Assembly: GCA_023417655.1 (NCBI GenBank)
Contig: JAEZFD010000047.1
Span: forward strand, 1-30,421
DNA: 30,421 nucleotides
Source of the DNA: Planctomycetota bacterium
GTDB taxonomy: Bacteria > Planctomycetota > Planctomycetia > Planctomycetales > Planctomycetaceae
Direction: 5' to 3'
In this document: positions 1 to 7,932 of the stretch, piece by piece
Layout: every line of letters begins with the position of its first letter
Numbering within the stretch: the stretch's first letter is position 1
The notes under the pieces: model-generated
Databases searched by the model: none
The model's input: the letters and a program-made list of their open reading frames with translations, nothing else
What the model was told of the DNA's origin: nothing
Program-made: the position numbers and the translations under genes

Positions 1-97
1 ACCTTCGCCTGACCGATCACGAGATCTCCTTCTTTTTCCTTGTCGGGACGACAAGAAGGACGGTTACTCAATTCCCGCTGCTTGGCGGCATTCTGCT

Positions 98-835
98 CTA
101 TGTCCGCTTTCGCTGATTGCGCGCAACCTGTGCACGTTTTCCTCGTGCGGAAACATGACCCCGAATGCGGGTGGTTAACCCTGACACTCGCTGACGCTGC
201 ACATTCGCGATTCTGTTGACTTCAATCTGCTGCAGATCATCGACGTGCAAGCCCGAGTTGGAAGTCGCAGGTTCCGCGACAGGAAACGGTGGGCGCTCGC
301 GATTGTGTGCCGCCTTTGGGCGGGAAATGGGCGTCTCAGGAGCCAATTCCTGAGTCGAAGCACCGTTGGAACTGCCCTCATCCGTGGACTTTGCCGCGCC
401 CAGTGTTGTGTTCTTTTTCTTTCGAAGAGTTTTCCTGACAGTTGCTCGCTCTGCCCTGTGACCGGCAGCCCTATCGGTCCGAGTGGGAGTTTTTTTTGCT
501 CCCTTTGCAGAACCATTCGAAGCGGGCGAAGACTTTTCAAGAACTTCCTGACGACGTTTCTCGAAGCGTGTCAGCATCTCCTGAAACAGTCGGGCCTTCA
601 GACTGCTGCGCTCGGTCTTGTCGACAACGCGCGTCCCGGTCTTTTGTTGCAGAGCTCGGCGTTGCGACTTTGCGAGGTCTCTCCATTTATCACGTAACTC
701 TCGAGTGCGGACGCGATTCTTCTGCAGCGTGGGTGCATCCTGTGAAGTCAACTCGCGGCCACGGCTCAATTGGTAGAGCTCCAGTTCAGCTTTTGTGCAG
801 AGCTCCCGGGCATGATTCAGTTTCAAATCTGCCAT
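98..835 (-). CDS. Hypothetical highly basic protein with helical N-terminus
   Basis: I do not recognise this 245-residue protein. The first ~105 residues are rich in Glu, Lys, Arg and Leu and look alpha-helical or coiled-coil, containing runs such as RTRELRDKWRDLAKSQRRAL. The remainder is low-complexity and strongly basic, with Lys/Arg clusters (for example KGAKKTPTRT and TLRKKKNTT) and an Arg-rich C-terminal end, so it is probably disordered and could bind nucleic acid. No signal peptide or membrane segment is visible. The ATG at 835 is preferred over the GTG at 841 because a GGAAGGGA ribosome-binding site lies 8 nt upstream. It stands apart from the helicase gene upstream on the same strand (about 570 bp away), so it probably has its own promoter. 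The open frame and ribosome-binding site support a real gene; the function is unknown. Confidence 0.6.
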   Translation of the reverse strand: MADLKLNHARELCTKAELELYQLSRGRELTSQDAPTLQKNRVRTRELRDKWRDLAKSQRRALQQKTGTRVVDKTERSSLKARLFQEMLTRFEKRRQEVLEKSSPASNGSAKGAKKTPTRTDRAAGHRAERATVRKTLRKKKNTTLGAAKSTDEGSSNGASTQELAPETPISRPKAAHNRERPPFPVAEPATSNSGLHVDDLQQIEVNRIANVQRQRVSGLTTRIRGHVSARGKRAQVARNQRKRT

Positions 836-1405
836 GATCACATTCCCTTCCCAGTTCAGATTTGCTTGTCGCCCAAGTCATGGATCGAATCCGAAACGGT
901 CGAAATTGGTCTTCGTGAACTCATCACTCGACACAGCATTCAACGGTTTCAAAACTGACTTGAGAACGCCACCATCCATTCCCAGAGCTCATCGCTCACT
1001 CGGCAATGGTGGAACAAGTTGCTGTTCTGCATGAGGTTCGCAAATAGAACCCCTTCCTTAATTCAGGGTAGAAGTGAATGCCCATGCGACAAGATTCATC
1101 TCACAGTTTCCTTACGGTTTCCTGAAGATTCACTTCATCCACAAGCCAGGACGAAGGGCACATTGTGGGCAGCGCATGGCTCATGCGATGCCATCGCTGA
1201 TCGCGATTTGGCAACGTCCCACGTCATCAAAAACAAGATTGGTGAACCGCTTCTGCGCGGGCATGCTTCGACGTATCACTGCATCATCGAAAGATTCAGT
1301 GAGACGATAGGGATTCCCTCAACACCGAAGAGTCGGCGATCATCGTAGAGTCACGTCGGAGCCTCAGAGACTCCTGAAGCGATCTTTGAGGCTATCGACC
1401 ACGCG
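836..1405. other. Gene-free stretch between helicase and basic protein
   Basis: About 570 bases without a convincing gene. Short open frames here lack ribosome-binding sites and recognisable protein character. On the minus strand it holds the 3' flank of the helicase gene and presumably the promoter of the basic protein. A weak inverted repeat (AGCCTCA at 1360-1366, TGAGGCT at 1387-1393) sits just after the helicase stop and could be a poor terminator, but no T-run follows it. Confidence 0.4.
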
Positions 1406-3349
1406 TCAATCGTCGTGATTAGTTCCGCGCATCTCATGGATGAACCGAGAGGCCATGGTCTGTCGCGGCTTTCCCCACTTTCGCCGACTCTCGGCGCGGG
1501 TGAGCGTCAGTGACTCCTGAGCCCGCGTTACTCCTACATAAGCGAGACGGCGTTCTTCAGCGATTTCAGCTTCTGTTCCTTCAATGGTCCGCTTGTGAGG
1601 CAGCAGGCCTTCTTCCATGCCGACCATATAGACCCGGGGGAACTCAAGCCCTTTCGCACTGTGAAGCGTCATCAGCTTGACCGCGTCGGCGTTAGCCATC
1701 TTTTCCTTATCCGGCTCTTCATCACGACGTTCAAGAGCGATGCTCGTCAAGTAATCATGCAGTGACGGAGAATCAGCCTTCTCGACATACTCTGCAATCG
1801 AGTTCACGTAGTCCTGCAGAACCACTTTCCGCTGAGCCTGTTGTTGCTCGTCCTTATACTGCCGCTCAATTTCCTTGTCGTAATCAATTTCCAGAACGAG
1901 AGCCCGAACGAGGTCTGCCATCTTCTCCGGCTGCTGAGCGAAGTTCTCCCGCCAGCGACGAAACTGCCCATACAGTTTGCGCAGTGCCTCGCCAGCCTTG
2001 GCAGTGATCTCTTTGTCGGCAACGGCGCCTTCTACCACATTCCAGAGCGGCACCCCCAGCTTGACGGCTCGAGCGAGCAGCTTCTCGCAGGCTGCATCAC
2101 TGATCCCGCGAGCCGGTGTATTAATGATTCGCAACAGTGCCTGTTCATCATCCGGCCGGGAAATCACCTTAAGGTAGCAGAGAAGATCTTTAATTTCCTT
2201 ACGATCATAGAACGACTGACTTCCCATCAGCACATAAGGAAGTTGCTGGCGTCGCAGCTCGGACTCAAACAGACGCGGCTGCTCATTCGTGCGGAACAGA
2301 ATCGCAAACTGGACGAGCGGAATCCCCTTCTTCTGATGCAGGAAGCGAATCTCCCCAACGACTTTCTCGGCCTCAAGCTGCTCATCTGGAAAGTCTATAA
2401 ATCGCACTTCTTCCCGTGCAGTCTTATTCGCGCGCAAGACTTTCTTATGTCGGTCACGATTATGGCTCACAAGCCTGTTTGCGTGATCAATAATGTCGTC
2501 TGTGCAACGATAATTATCTTCCAGACGGATCACTTTCGCGCCGGGGAACATATTGGAGAAGCCGAGAATGTGCTTGACCTCGGCCCCTCGCCAGCCATAG
2601 ATGGACTGGTCGTCGTCTCCCACCACGCACAGATTCCGGTGCTTGCGGACGAGAGCTTCAATAATCCGGAACTGCAGTCCGTTCGTATCCTGATACTCAT
2701 CGATCTGCACGTGTGTGAACCGGTCCTGATTCTTTTCGAGAACATCAGGAAACGAATCGAACAATTGCTCAGTCAGCAGCAGGAGGTCATCAAAGTCGAC
2801 CGCCCCCGCCGCTTTGATCGCCTGCTGATAGCGGCGATAGCCCATCGCACCGAGGGACTCTTTCGCGTCTTCCACAAACTTGGCCGCGCGTTCCGGAGAG
2901 AGCCCTGCCGACTTCCATTTTCCGATCAGACTCAGCAGGTCCGCCGGCTTCAGCGATTGCTCCGTGACGCGAATGTCGCGCAGGACCTTCCGCGCCATCG
3001 ACTCCTGATCTCCCCGATCCAGAATCGTGAACTGCCCCGGATACCCCAGCCGGGGGATGTCTTCACGCAGGATATGCACGCACAACGAGTGAAAGGTTGA
3101 AATCCAGGGACGCTTCTTCATCCCTGCCCCAAGCAGTGCCTTTGTCCGTTCCAGCATTTCCTTCGCGGCTTTGTTGGTGAATGTCACCGACAGAATCTGC
3201 TCAGGATGCACACCTGCCTGCAGCAACCGCACCATCCGGTACGTAATCACGCGAGTTTTCCCGGTACCGGCACCTGCCAGCACCAGCACCGGACCAGAGA
3301 GGGTTTCAACCGCTTCTCGCTGCGGTGGATTCAATTTGGAAAGGTTCAT
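1406..3349 (-). CDS. UvrD/PcrA/Rep-family superfamily 1 DNA helicase
   Basis: ATP-dependent 3'-5' DNA helicase of the UvrD/Rep/PcrA family, acting in repair or replication-fork processing in the cytoplasm. All helicase motifs are visible: Walker A AGAGTGKT at residues 25-32, motif Ia (TFTNKAAKEM), Walker B in DEYQD at about 217-221, motif III GDDDQSIYGWRGA at about 244-256, motif IV (LEDNYRC), motif V (TLHSAKGLEFPRV) and motif VI (YVGVTRA) near the C-terminus. The 647 residues are closer to Rep than to UvrD/PcrA (usually ~720-750), because the extended C-terminal tail is missing. The frame can be read from a TTG at 3355, but the ATG at 3349 fits the usual N-terminus (LNPPQREAV). No strong ribosome-binding site is seen. 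Family assignment is certain; the choice among UvrD, PcrA and Rep is not. Confidence 0.95.
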   Translation of the reverse strand: MNLSKLNPPQREAVETLSGPVLVLAGAGTGKTRVITYRMVRLLQAGVHPEQILSVTFTNKAAKEMLERTKALLGAGMKKRPWISTFHSLCVHILREDIPRLGYPGQFTILDRGDQESMARKVLRDIRVTEQSLKPADLLSLIGKWKSAGLSPERAAKFVEDAKESLGAMGYRRYQQAIKAAGAVDFDDLLLLTEQLFDSFPDVLEKNQDRFTHVQIDEYQDTNGLQFRIIEALVRKHRNLCVVGDDDQSIYGWRGAEVKHILGFSNMFPGAKVIRLEDNYRCTDDIIDHANRLVSHNRDRHKKVLRANKTAREEVRFIDFPDEQLEAEKVVGEIRFLHQKKGIPLVQFAILFRTNEQPRLFESELRRQQLPYVLMGSQSFYDRKEIKDLLCYLKVISRPDDEQALLRIINTPARGISDAACEKLLARAVKLGVPLWNVVEGAVADKEITAKAGEALRKLYGQFRRWRENFAQQPEKMADLVRALVLEIDYDKEIERQYKDEQQQAQRKVVLQDYVNSIAEYVEKADSPSLHDYLTSIALERRDEEPDKEKMANADAVKLMTLHSAKGLEFPRVYMVGMEEGLLPHKRTIEGTEAEIAEERRLAYVGVTRAQESLTLTRAESRRKWGKPRQTMASRFIHEMRGTNHDD

Positions 3350-3809
3350 CAGCAATCTACTTAGACCGGATCGGTCATGTCATCCAGAGAACGCACCAGA
3401 CCGTCAGGCAAAGAACTCCGTCTCGAAGGGGAAGAGAGTTTTGGCGTCTGCCTGACGAATGGTCAACTCAGAGCCTCCCGCTCACCTCCGCCCCCTCGAA
3501 CACTCTCCGCGACTGCAACTTTCGTTGCAATCGACAACAATCCCCTCTCGCTCGATAAATCCTCCAGTCGCCCTGCTTTAACACCTCGCCTGTCAAAATA
3601 ATCCGGTCCGGAAAGAATAATCGCCGGTCAAGCTTCCCCAGATTACCCAAGCGGAAACCCCAGCCCGTTCGCGACAGAAATCACACAAGTTAAAGCAGAT
3701 GCGATGAGTTCAAGCGGTTCAAATCGCCTGTCGATAGTTGGAATCGTCAGCGTTGCATGATGCACGATGCCACTGTTGCAACCTGGATTTCAAGGGAGGC
3801 GGAACAGAG
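3350..3809. other. Intergenic stretch between divergent genes
   Basis: About 460 bases between the helicase (leftward) and the HEAT-repeat protein (rightward), presumably carrying both promoters. Open frames here are short, overlap each other on both strands and lack ribosome-binding sites. A small hairpin (TGCAAC, TTTC loop, GTTGCA) lies near 3515-3530. No clear -35/-10 pair was found. Confidence 0.35.
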
Positions 3810-4748
3810 ATGAATTCAACACGAGCGTTTTTGGGAATATTGGCGCTACTCGCGCTCTGCCTGCCGGGGGAAGCTGGTCTGCTCGATCACTTCAAGAAAA
3901 AAGACAACTGCGATGAGGCCGGGCAGCCTATTTGTTCCACAATCGATAGCCGCCCTCAGATCGAACGTCCCTGCTGTGAGATCGTCCGCACCTATCAGCG
4001 GGCTTTCGCGCAGGCTCCCGTCAGTTGTGATTCCTGCACAACCGGTCCATCTGCTCAGCCCTGCTGGCCTGCCCCAAGTGAAAGCTGCGATCTCAACACC
4101 GGCTGTTCAGGCACCTGCGACGCTGAACTGGCTGCACTGATTCTGGACTCAAAGACAGCCTGCTACGCACGTCAGCGTCGCCATGCCGTCATCAAGATGG
4201 GAAACCGCTTTAACTGCAAGTCGCATCCCCAGCTGATGCCGGCTCTCGTCTATGCGATGAACGACGCCGATGAATGCGTCCGCGCCGCCGCAACGGATAA
4301 AGTCGGCGACCAGCTCCGCAATAACCCCTGCTGCTGTGCTCCTTACATCATCTGCGCTCTGAAGCTCTCGCTGTCCGATTGCGATCATCACGTCCGCGTT
4401 CAGGCAGAACAGGCCCTCATCGCCTGCGGATACGTCGTCGCCAGCAACAAAAGCGGAACTGCCTGTGGGGACGCATGTGCTCCAGGCAGCCTCCCCGCTG
4501 CGATTCCAGCTGCTCCCCAGCAGATCGCGCCCGAGCCTCCATTCACCCCCCCAGCCCCAGGTTCTGCACCTGCTCAGGGGCCTGCTGCGAGCGTGGATCA
4601 GTTCCGATCTGCCGCCGTCCCAGGAATGCCTCCTGCTCCACTCCCAGGAATTGGAGCGCCAGAGCAGATCACAGCCCCGCGTTCACAAGTCACTCCATTA
4701 TTCATGGAACCAATCGTTGGACGCCCCATTGATTCGGTCTCTCGGTAA
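3810..4748 (+). CDS. Secreted Cys-rich HEAT-repeat protein
   Basis: A 312-residue exported protein. The ATG at 3810 is chosen because GGGAGGCGG lies about 10 nt upstream and it starts a clear signal peptide (MNSTRAFLGILALLALCLPGEAG); an upstream in-frame start at 3738 would bury that signal. Residues about 139-173 and 176-208 form two HEAT-like helical repeats, each with a helix pair and a V/A-rich second helix (ECVRAAATDKVGDQL; HHVRVQAEQALIACGY). The N-terminal half is unusually cysteine-rich, and residues ~225-290 are a Pro/Ala-rich linker. Proteins with this layout are common in planctomycetes. HEAT repeats usually mediate protein contacts, so a periplasmic or envelope scaffold role is an inference. 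A terminator-like hairpin follows at 4801-4833. Confidence 0.85.
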   Translation: MNSTRAFLGILALLALCLPGEAGLLDHFKKKDNCDEAGQPICSTIDSRPQIERPCCEIVRTYQRAFAQAPVSCDSCTTGPSAQPCWPAPSESCDLNTGCSGTCDAELAALILDSKTACYARQRRHAVIKMGNRFNCKSHPQLMPALVYAMNDADECVRAAATDKVGDQLRNNPCCCAPYIICALKLSLSDCDHHVRVQAEQALIACGYVVASNKSGTACGDACAPGSLPAAIPAAPQQIAPEPPFTPPAPGSAPAQGPAASVDQFRSAAVPGMPPAPLPGIGAPEQITAPRSQVTPLFMEPIVGRPIDSVSR

Positions 4749-4800
4749 CGACGGTCCGACTCTTGGTATCGTTTGAGCCGAAAAAACTGGAAGAGCTTGA

Positions 4801-4833
4801 AAGACCCCGCCGGTGCCTGGCCGACGGGGTCTT
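4801..4833 (+). terminator. Hairpin terminator after HEAT-repeat gene
   Basis: AAGACCCCG (4801-4809) pairs perfectly with CGGGGTCTT (4825-4833). The 3' flank is only weakly T-rich. It lies 52 nt after the stop codon and abuts the tmRNA -35 box, so it would insulate the tmRNA gene from upstream transcription. Confidence 0.6.
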
Positions 4834-4859
4834 GACGTTTGCCGACACAGCGTTAGGAT
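4832..4859 (+). promoter_or_regulatory. Sigma-70-type promoter of tmRNA
   Basis: TTGACG (4832-4837) and TAGGAT (4854-4859) are separated by 16 nt and match -35 and -10 consensus at five of six positions and four of six positions. The mature tmRNA 5' end is 15 nt beyond the -10 box, which implies a short leader removed by RNase P. Seen in the sequence; promoter activity is inferred. Confidence 0.65.
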
Positions 4860-4874
4860 TCTCACTGCTGCATC

Positions 4875-5236
<362 letters not shown>

Positions 5237-5240
5237 CTGA

Positions 5241-5280
5241 AAGGCGTCTTGCAAAGTTTTTGCAAGACGCCTTCTTCTTT
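5241..5280 (+). terminator. Strong terminator of tmRNA
   Basis: A 15-bp perfect stem (5241-5255 with 5259-5273) has a 3-nt loop and is followed by CTTCTTT. It starts four bases after the tmRNA discriminator base. It also lies downstream of the leftward alcohol dehydrogenase gene and may act on both strands. Confidence 0.9.
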
Positions 5281-5389
5281 GAGCCCCTTGGATTTTCACG
5301 CCCATCTGTGCTGAGACCGGTCAAAGGAACGGAAAGTCGTCCCTTCAGCAGGTCACGTCCCTTCTGATAAAACTGGGCAACACTCTACT

Positions 5390-6436
5390 TCAGGGGGTAA
5401 TTGCGACCTTGAGAACTCCGTCACGCTGGTTCGAAAAGAGATCGTAGGCTTCTTCGATCTGGTCGAGCTTGAACCGGTGTGTCACAAGGGGTCGCAAGTC
5501 AGCCCGTCCTGATTCCAGAACGTTCATGAGTCGGCGCATGCGGTCCTTGCCGCCCGGGCATAGAGAAGAGACGATCTTGTAGTCGCCCAGGCCAGCGGCA
5601 AAAGCATCTAACGGCAGTGACAGTTTCCCCGAATAGACACCGAGACTGGATAAAACGCCACCCGGCCGAAGCACGCGAAGACAACTTTCAAACGTGGTTT
5701 GCGTTCCAAGAGCTTCAATCGCAACATCCACTCCTCGTCCGTCCGTAATTTCCCGAATTGCTGAGACCGGATCCTGCTCCCTGAAATTAATCGTCTCGTC
5801 TGCTCCCAACTGGCGGGAAACAGTCAGGCGTTCGTTCAAACCATCCACCACGAAAACCGTCGTCGCACCTGAGAGCCTCGCTCCCAAAGCGGCGCATAAT
5901 CCGATGGGCCCTTGGGCAAACACGGCCACGAGATCCCCGATGCGGATTCTGCCATGCTCCGCGCCTACAAAGCCGGTACTCATGATGTCCGGACACATCA
6001 GCACCTGCTCGTCGCTCAAGCTGTCAGGAATGGGGGCAAGATTCGCTGCGGCGTCCGGAATCAACACGTATTCCGCCTGACAACCATCAATCGTGTTCCC
6101 CAGTTTCCAGCCTCCCATCGCATTACCGCCACACTGTGATGGGCTGCCTCCCAAACATGTATAACACTGACCGCATGGGGTAATGGCGCCTGCGATCACC
6201 CGCTGACCGACTTCATAGCCCGTAACTGCTGAACCGAGTTCCTCAATGATCCCAACCGGTTCATGGCCGACGGTCAAACCGCGTGCGACCGGGTATTCAC
6301 CTTTCAGAATATGCGTGTCGGTACCGCAGATCGTCGTCGTCGTGACTCGCAATAAAGCATCGCGCGGCCCAACCTGAGGAACTGGTTTCTCTTCAAGAAC
6401 AATTCGGCCCGGCTCGACAAAAACGGCTGCTTTCAT
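5390..6436 (-). CDS. Zinc-dependent medium-chain alcohol dehydrogenase
   Basis: NAD(P)-dependent oxidation of an alcohol or reduction of an aldehyde or ketone in the cytoplasm, 348 residues. Catalytic-zinc ligands are visible as Cys37 (ICGTD), His58-Glu59 (GHEP) and an Asp in CPDIMSTGF, the pattern of the secondary-alcohol (isopropanol) dehydrogenase branch. Four structural-zinc cysteines are also present at 88, 91, 94 and 102. The Rossmann nucleotide-binding loop is the AQGPIGLCAALG segment. Substrate cannot be read from the sequence. The gene starts 57 nt after the end of the GH5-like hydrolase gene on the same strand, so the two may be co-transcribed. Confidence 0.92.
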   Translation of the reverse strand: MKAAVFVEPGRIVLEEKPVPQVGPRDALLRVTTTTICGTDTHILKGEYPVARGLTVGHEPVGIIEELGSAVTGYEVGQRVIAGAITPCGQCYTCLGGSPSQCGGNAMGGWKLGNTIDGCQAEYVLIPDAAANLAPIPDSLSDEQVLMCPDIMSTGFVGAEHGRIRIGDLVAVFAQGPIGLCAALGARLSGATTVFVVDGLNERLTVSRQLGADETINFREQDPVSAIREITDGRGVDVAIEALGTQTTFESCLRVLRPGGVLSSLGVYSGKLSLPLDAFAAGLGDYKIVSSLCPGGKDRMRRLMNVLESGRADLRPLVTHRFKLDQIEEAYDLFSNQRDGVLKVAITP

Positions 6437-6493
6437 TGATTATGTCTCCGCAGGTAAAGGTCTCTCGCTGCCGCGACCCGACTCATCAAATGA

Positions 6494-7579
6494 TTAATTG
6501 CCCGCCATCTCCGAGCCGAGCTCCTTGAATAGCTCCACCCACGACAGCCAAATCGCATTCTGAATGGTGGCTTTTCCGGTCTTCTTGAGATCCTCAAGTT
6601 CACCTGGTGATTCATCAGGCCAATGGCCAATCCAGCCCTGTGCAAACTCCCGGCTTTTGAGCAGGAAGCCGCGTTCGTCTTCCACACTGCAACTTAATGG
6701 AAATGTTTCACCAATCACGATGGGCTTCCCCCAGTCGAACTTCTTCAGCAAGTCGATCTCCTCATCGACCTTCCCAGCCTTCGGGTACAGATGCGGAGAG
6801 ACGAAGTCCAGCTGTTCAGCGGCCGCTTGATAGGCACCCGGGAAGGGAAGCATGCCCATTGTTATCAAGTGAGTCTGGTCATGTTTGCGGATCGCAGACA
6901 CCATCAACCTGGTCCAAGAGCGAAAGATGTCGTCTCCATTACGCTCACCAGCGTTCAGGCTCAGTCGCTGACAGAACTCCACGTCCCCCATTCGGCCCAG
7001 ATACCAACCGTCTTCAGGCTTTCCTGCAGCACCCGGCTCATTGACCAGGTCATAAGCGAAGACCGCAGGACTTTCCGCACAGGCGCAAGCGACGGTTTCC
7101 CAGAAAAACGCCTGCGTCTGCCAGCGCTCCTGTTCCGGCAATGTGTCATACCAGGAGACCCGGTCCTTGATTCGATAGTTGGCGAGTCCCGTGATCTTCA
7201 GGTGAATCCCAGCCTCCTCCGCAATCTTGAGAAGTTGTTTAAGACTGACGATTCCCGCTGGATTGACCTCTCGGGGTCCTCTCAGAAGCCGTGGTAACTC
7301 TGGATGAACTCTTGCCACATTCGTCCCTGCCGCCTTCATCTCCGCGAATTCACGCTTCACCCGGTCCGGATCTTTTGCGAGGCGTTCGAGCACATCGACC
7401 GAAGCATAGTTATGCCCCCACGGGACATAACGCTTCCCGGAGGGATGTAGAACGAAGCCTTTCTTGTCGGGCGCTAACTTCACCGTCTCTAAGTCGGCGG
7501 CGCCTCGTTCAGCGGCAATCACCACGGCACTCACGAAGAGGAGAAAGAGGCACGTGATCTGGCGACGACTTCGTTTCAT
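6494..7579 (-). CDS. Secreted glycoside hydrolase, GH5/cellulase-like
   Basis: A 361-residue exported protein with a TIM-barrel glycoside hydrolase character. The ATG at 7579 gives a typical signal peptide (KRSRRQ, then a hydrophobic run ending near AAERGA); a GTG at 7603 would add an unlikely extension, and AAGGA lies about 11 nt upstream of the ATG. The expected clan GH-A signatures are present: an acid/base Glu in LVNEPG (about residue 181) and a nucleophile Glu in VIGETFPL (about residue 291). An N-terminal KRYVPWGHNYA segment is typical of cellulase/mannanase-like barrels. The substrate (a beta-glucan or mannan) is inferred only at family level. The alcohol dehydrogenase follows after 57 nt. 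Confidence 0.85.
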   Translation of the reverse strand: MKRSRRQITCLFLLFVSAVVIAAERGAADLETVKLAPDKKGFVLHPSGKRYVPWGHNYASVDVLERLAKDPDRVKREFAEMKAAGTNVARVHPELPRLLRGPREVNPAGIVSLKQLLKIAEEAGIHLKITGLANYRIKDRVSWYDTLPEQERWQTQAFFWETVACACAESPAVFAYDLVNEPGAAGKPEDGWYLGRMGDVEFCQRLSLNAGERNGDDIFRSWTRLMVSAIRKHDQTHLITMGMLPFPGAYQAAAEQLDFVSPHLYPKAGKVDEEIDLLKKFDWGKPIVIGETFPLSCSVEDERGFLLKSREFAQGWIGHWPDESPGELEDLKKTGKATIQNAIWLSWVELFKELGSEMAGN

Positions 7580-7932
7580 CAGTGGGAAGTTCCTTGCAAC
7601 CACGGGTCAGCATCCGGCGACTGTTTCATCGAGCATGCATAAAATGAGGCTATCAGATTTGTAAAATCGATCCGGAACATTGCCGCAAAATTTCCAAGCC
7701 CGAACGTTTTAAGACAATTCAGGCTTGCAAGGACGCGGAATGGCTAAAAATCAGATTGAGACAATTGCGCGAAGGCGGAGGATCATGTTACCAGGTCGGA
7801 TTCGAACTTCAGGATTTGTAGAATCGAGGCACAAGACAGCGTCACCCTTTCTTCAAAAGCTCCTTGAGCCGCCCGTAGCGACAGCTTTACGATGCAGAGA
7901 ACTCATCACACTTCGCAGCAAGTTAGCCTGTT
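7580..7932. other. Intergenic stretch between divergent genes
   Basis: About 350 bases separating the GH5-like hydrolase (leftward) from the metal ATPase (rightward). A plus-strand frame at 7785-8048 has a purine-rich GAAGGCGGAGG segment before its ATG, but its Arg/Ser-rich product overlaps the ATPase gene and looks non-coding. On the minus strand a TTTACA-like box near 7660 may belong to the hydrolase promoter. No regulator gene is present. Confidence 0.35.

Noticed and set aside
1..97. Hairpin CTTGTCG/CGACAAG near 36-55 after the basic-protein gene
   Set aside because: Seven-bp stem with no T-run on the minus strand; not enough to call a terminator.
766..790. GGCTCAATTGGTAGAGC resembles a tRNA D-arm
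   Set aside because: No acceptor stem, anticodon arm or T-arm fits around it, and the segment lies in frame inside the basic-protein gene.
1841..3100. Long open plus-strand frame (419 codons) inside the helicase gene
   Set aside because: It is antisense to a well-conserved helicase with all motifs; the frame is a shadow of codon bias.
3705..3735. GCGGTTCAAATCGCC looks like a T-arm
   Set aside because: The stem has a mismatch and there is no acceptor stem or anticodon arm upstream.
7796..7812. GGATTCGAACTTC looks like the complement of a tRNA T-loop
   Set aside because: The flanking 5-bp T-stem does not pair and no other tRNA arms are found.
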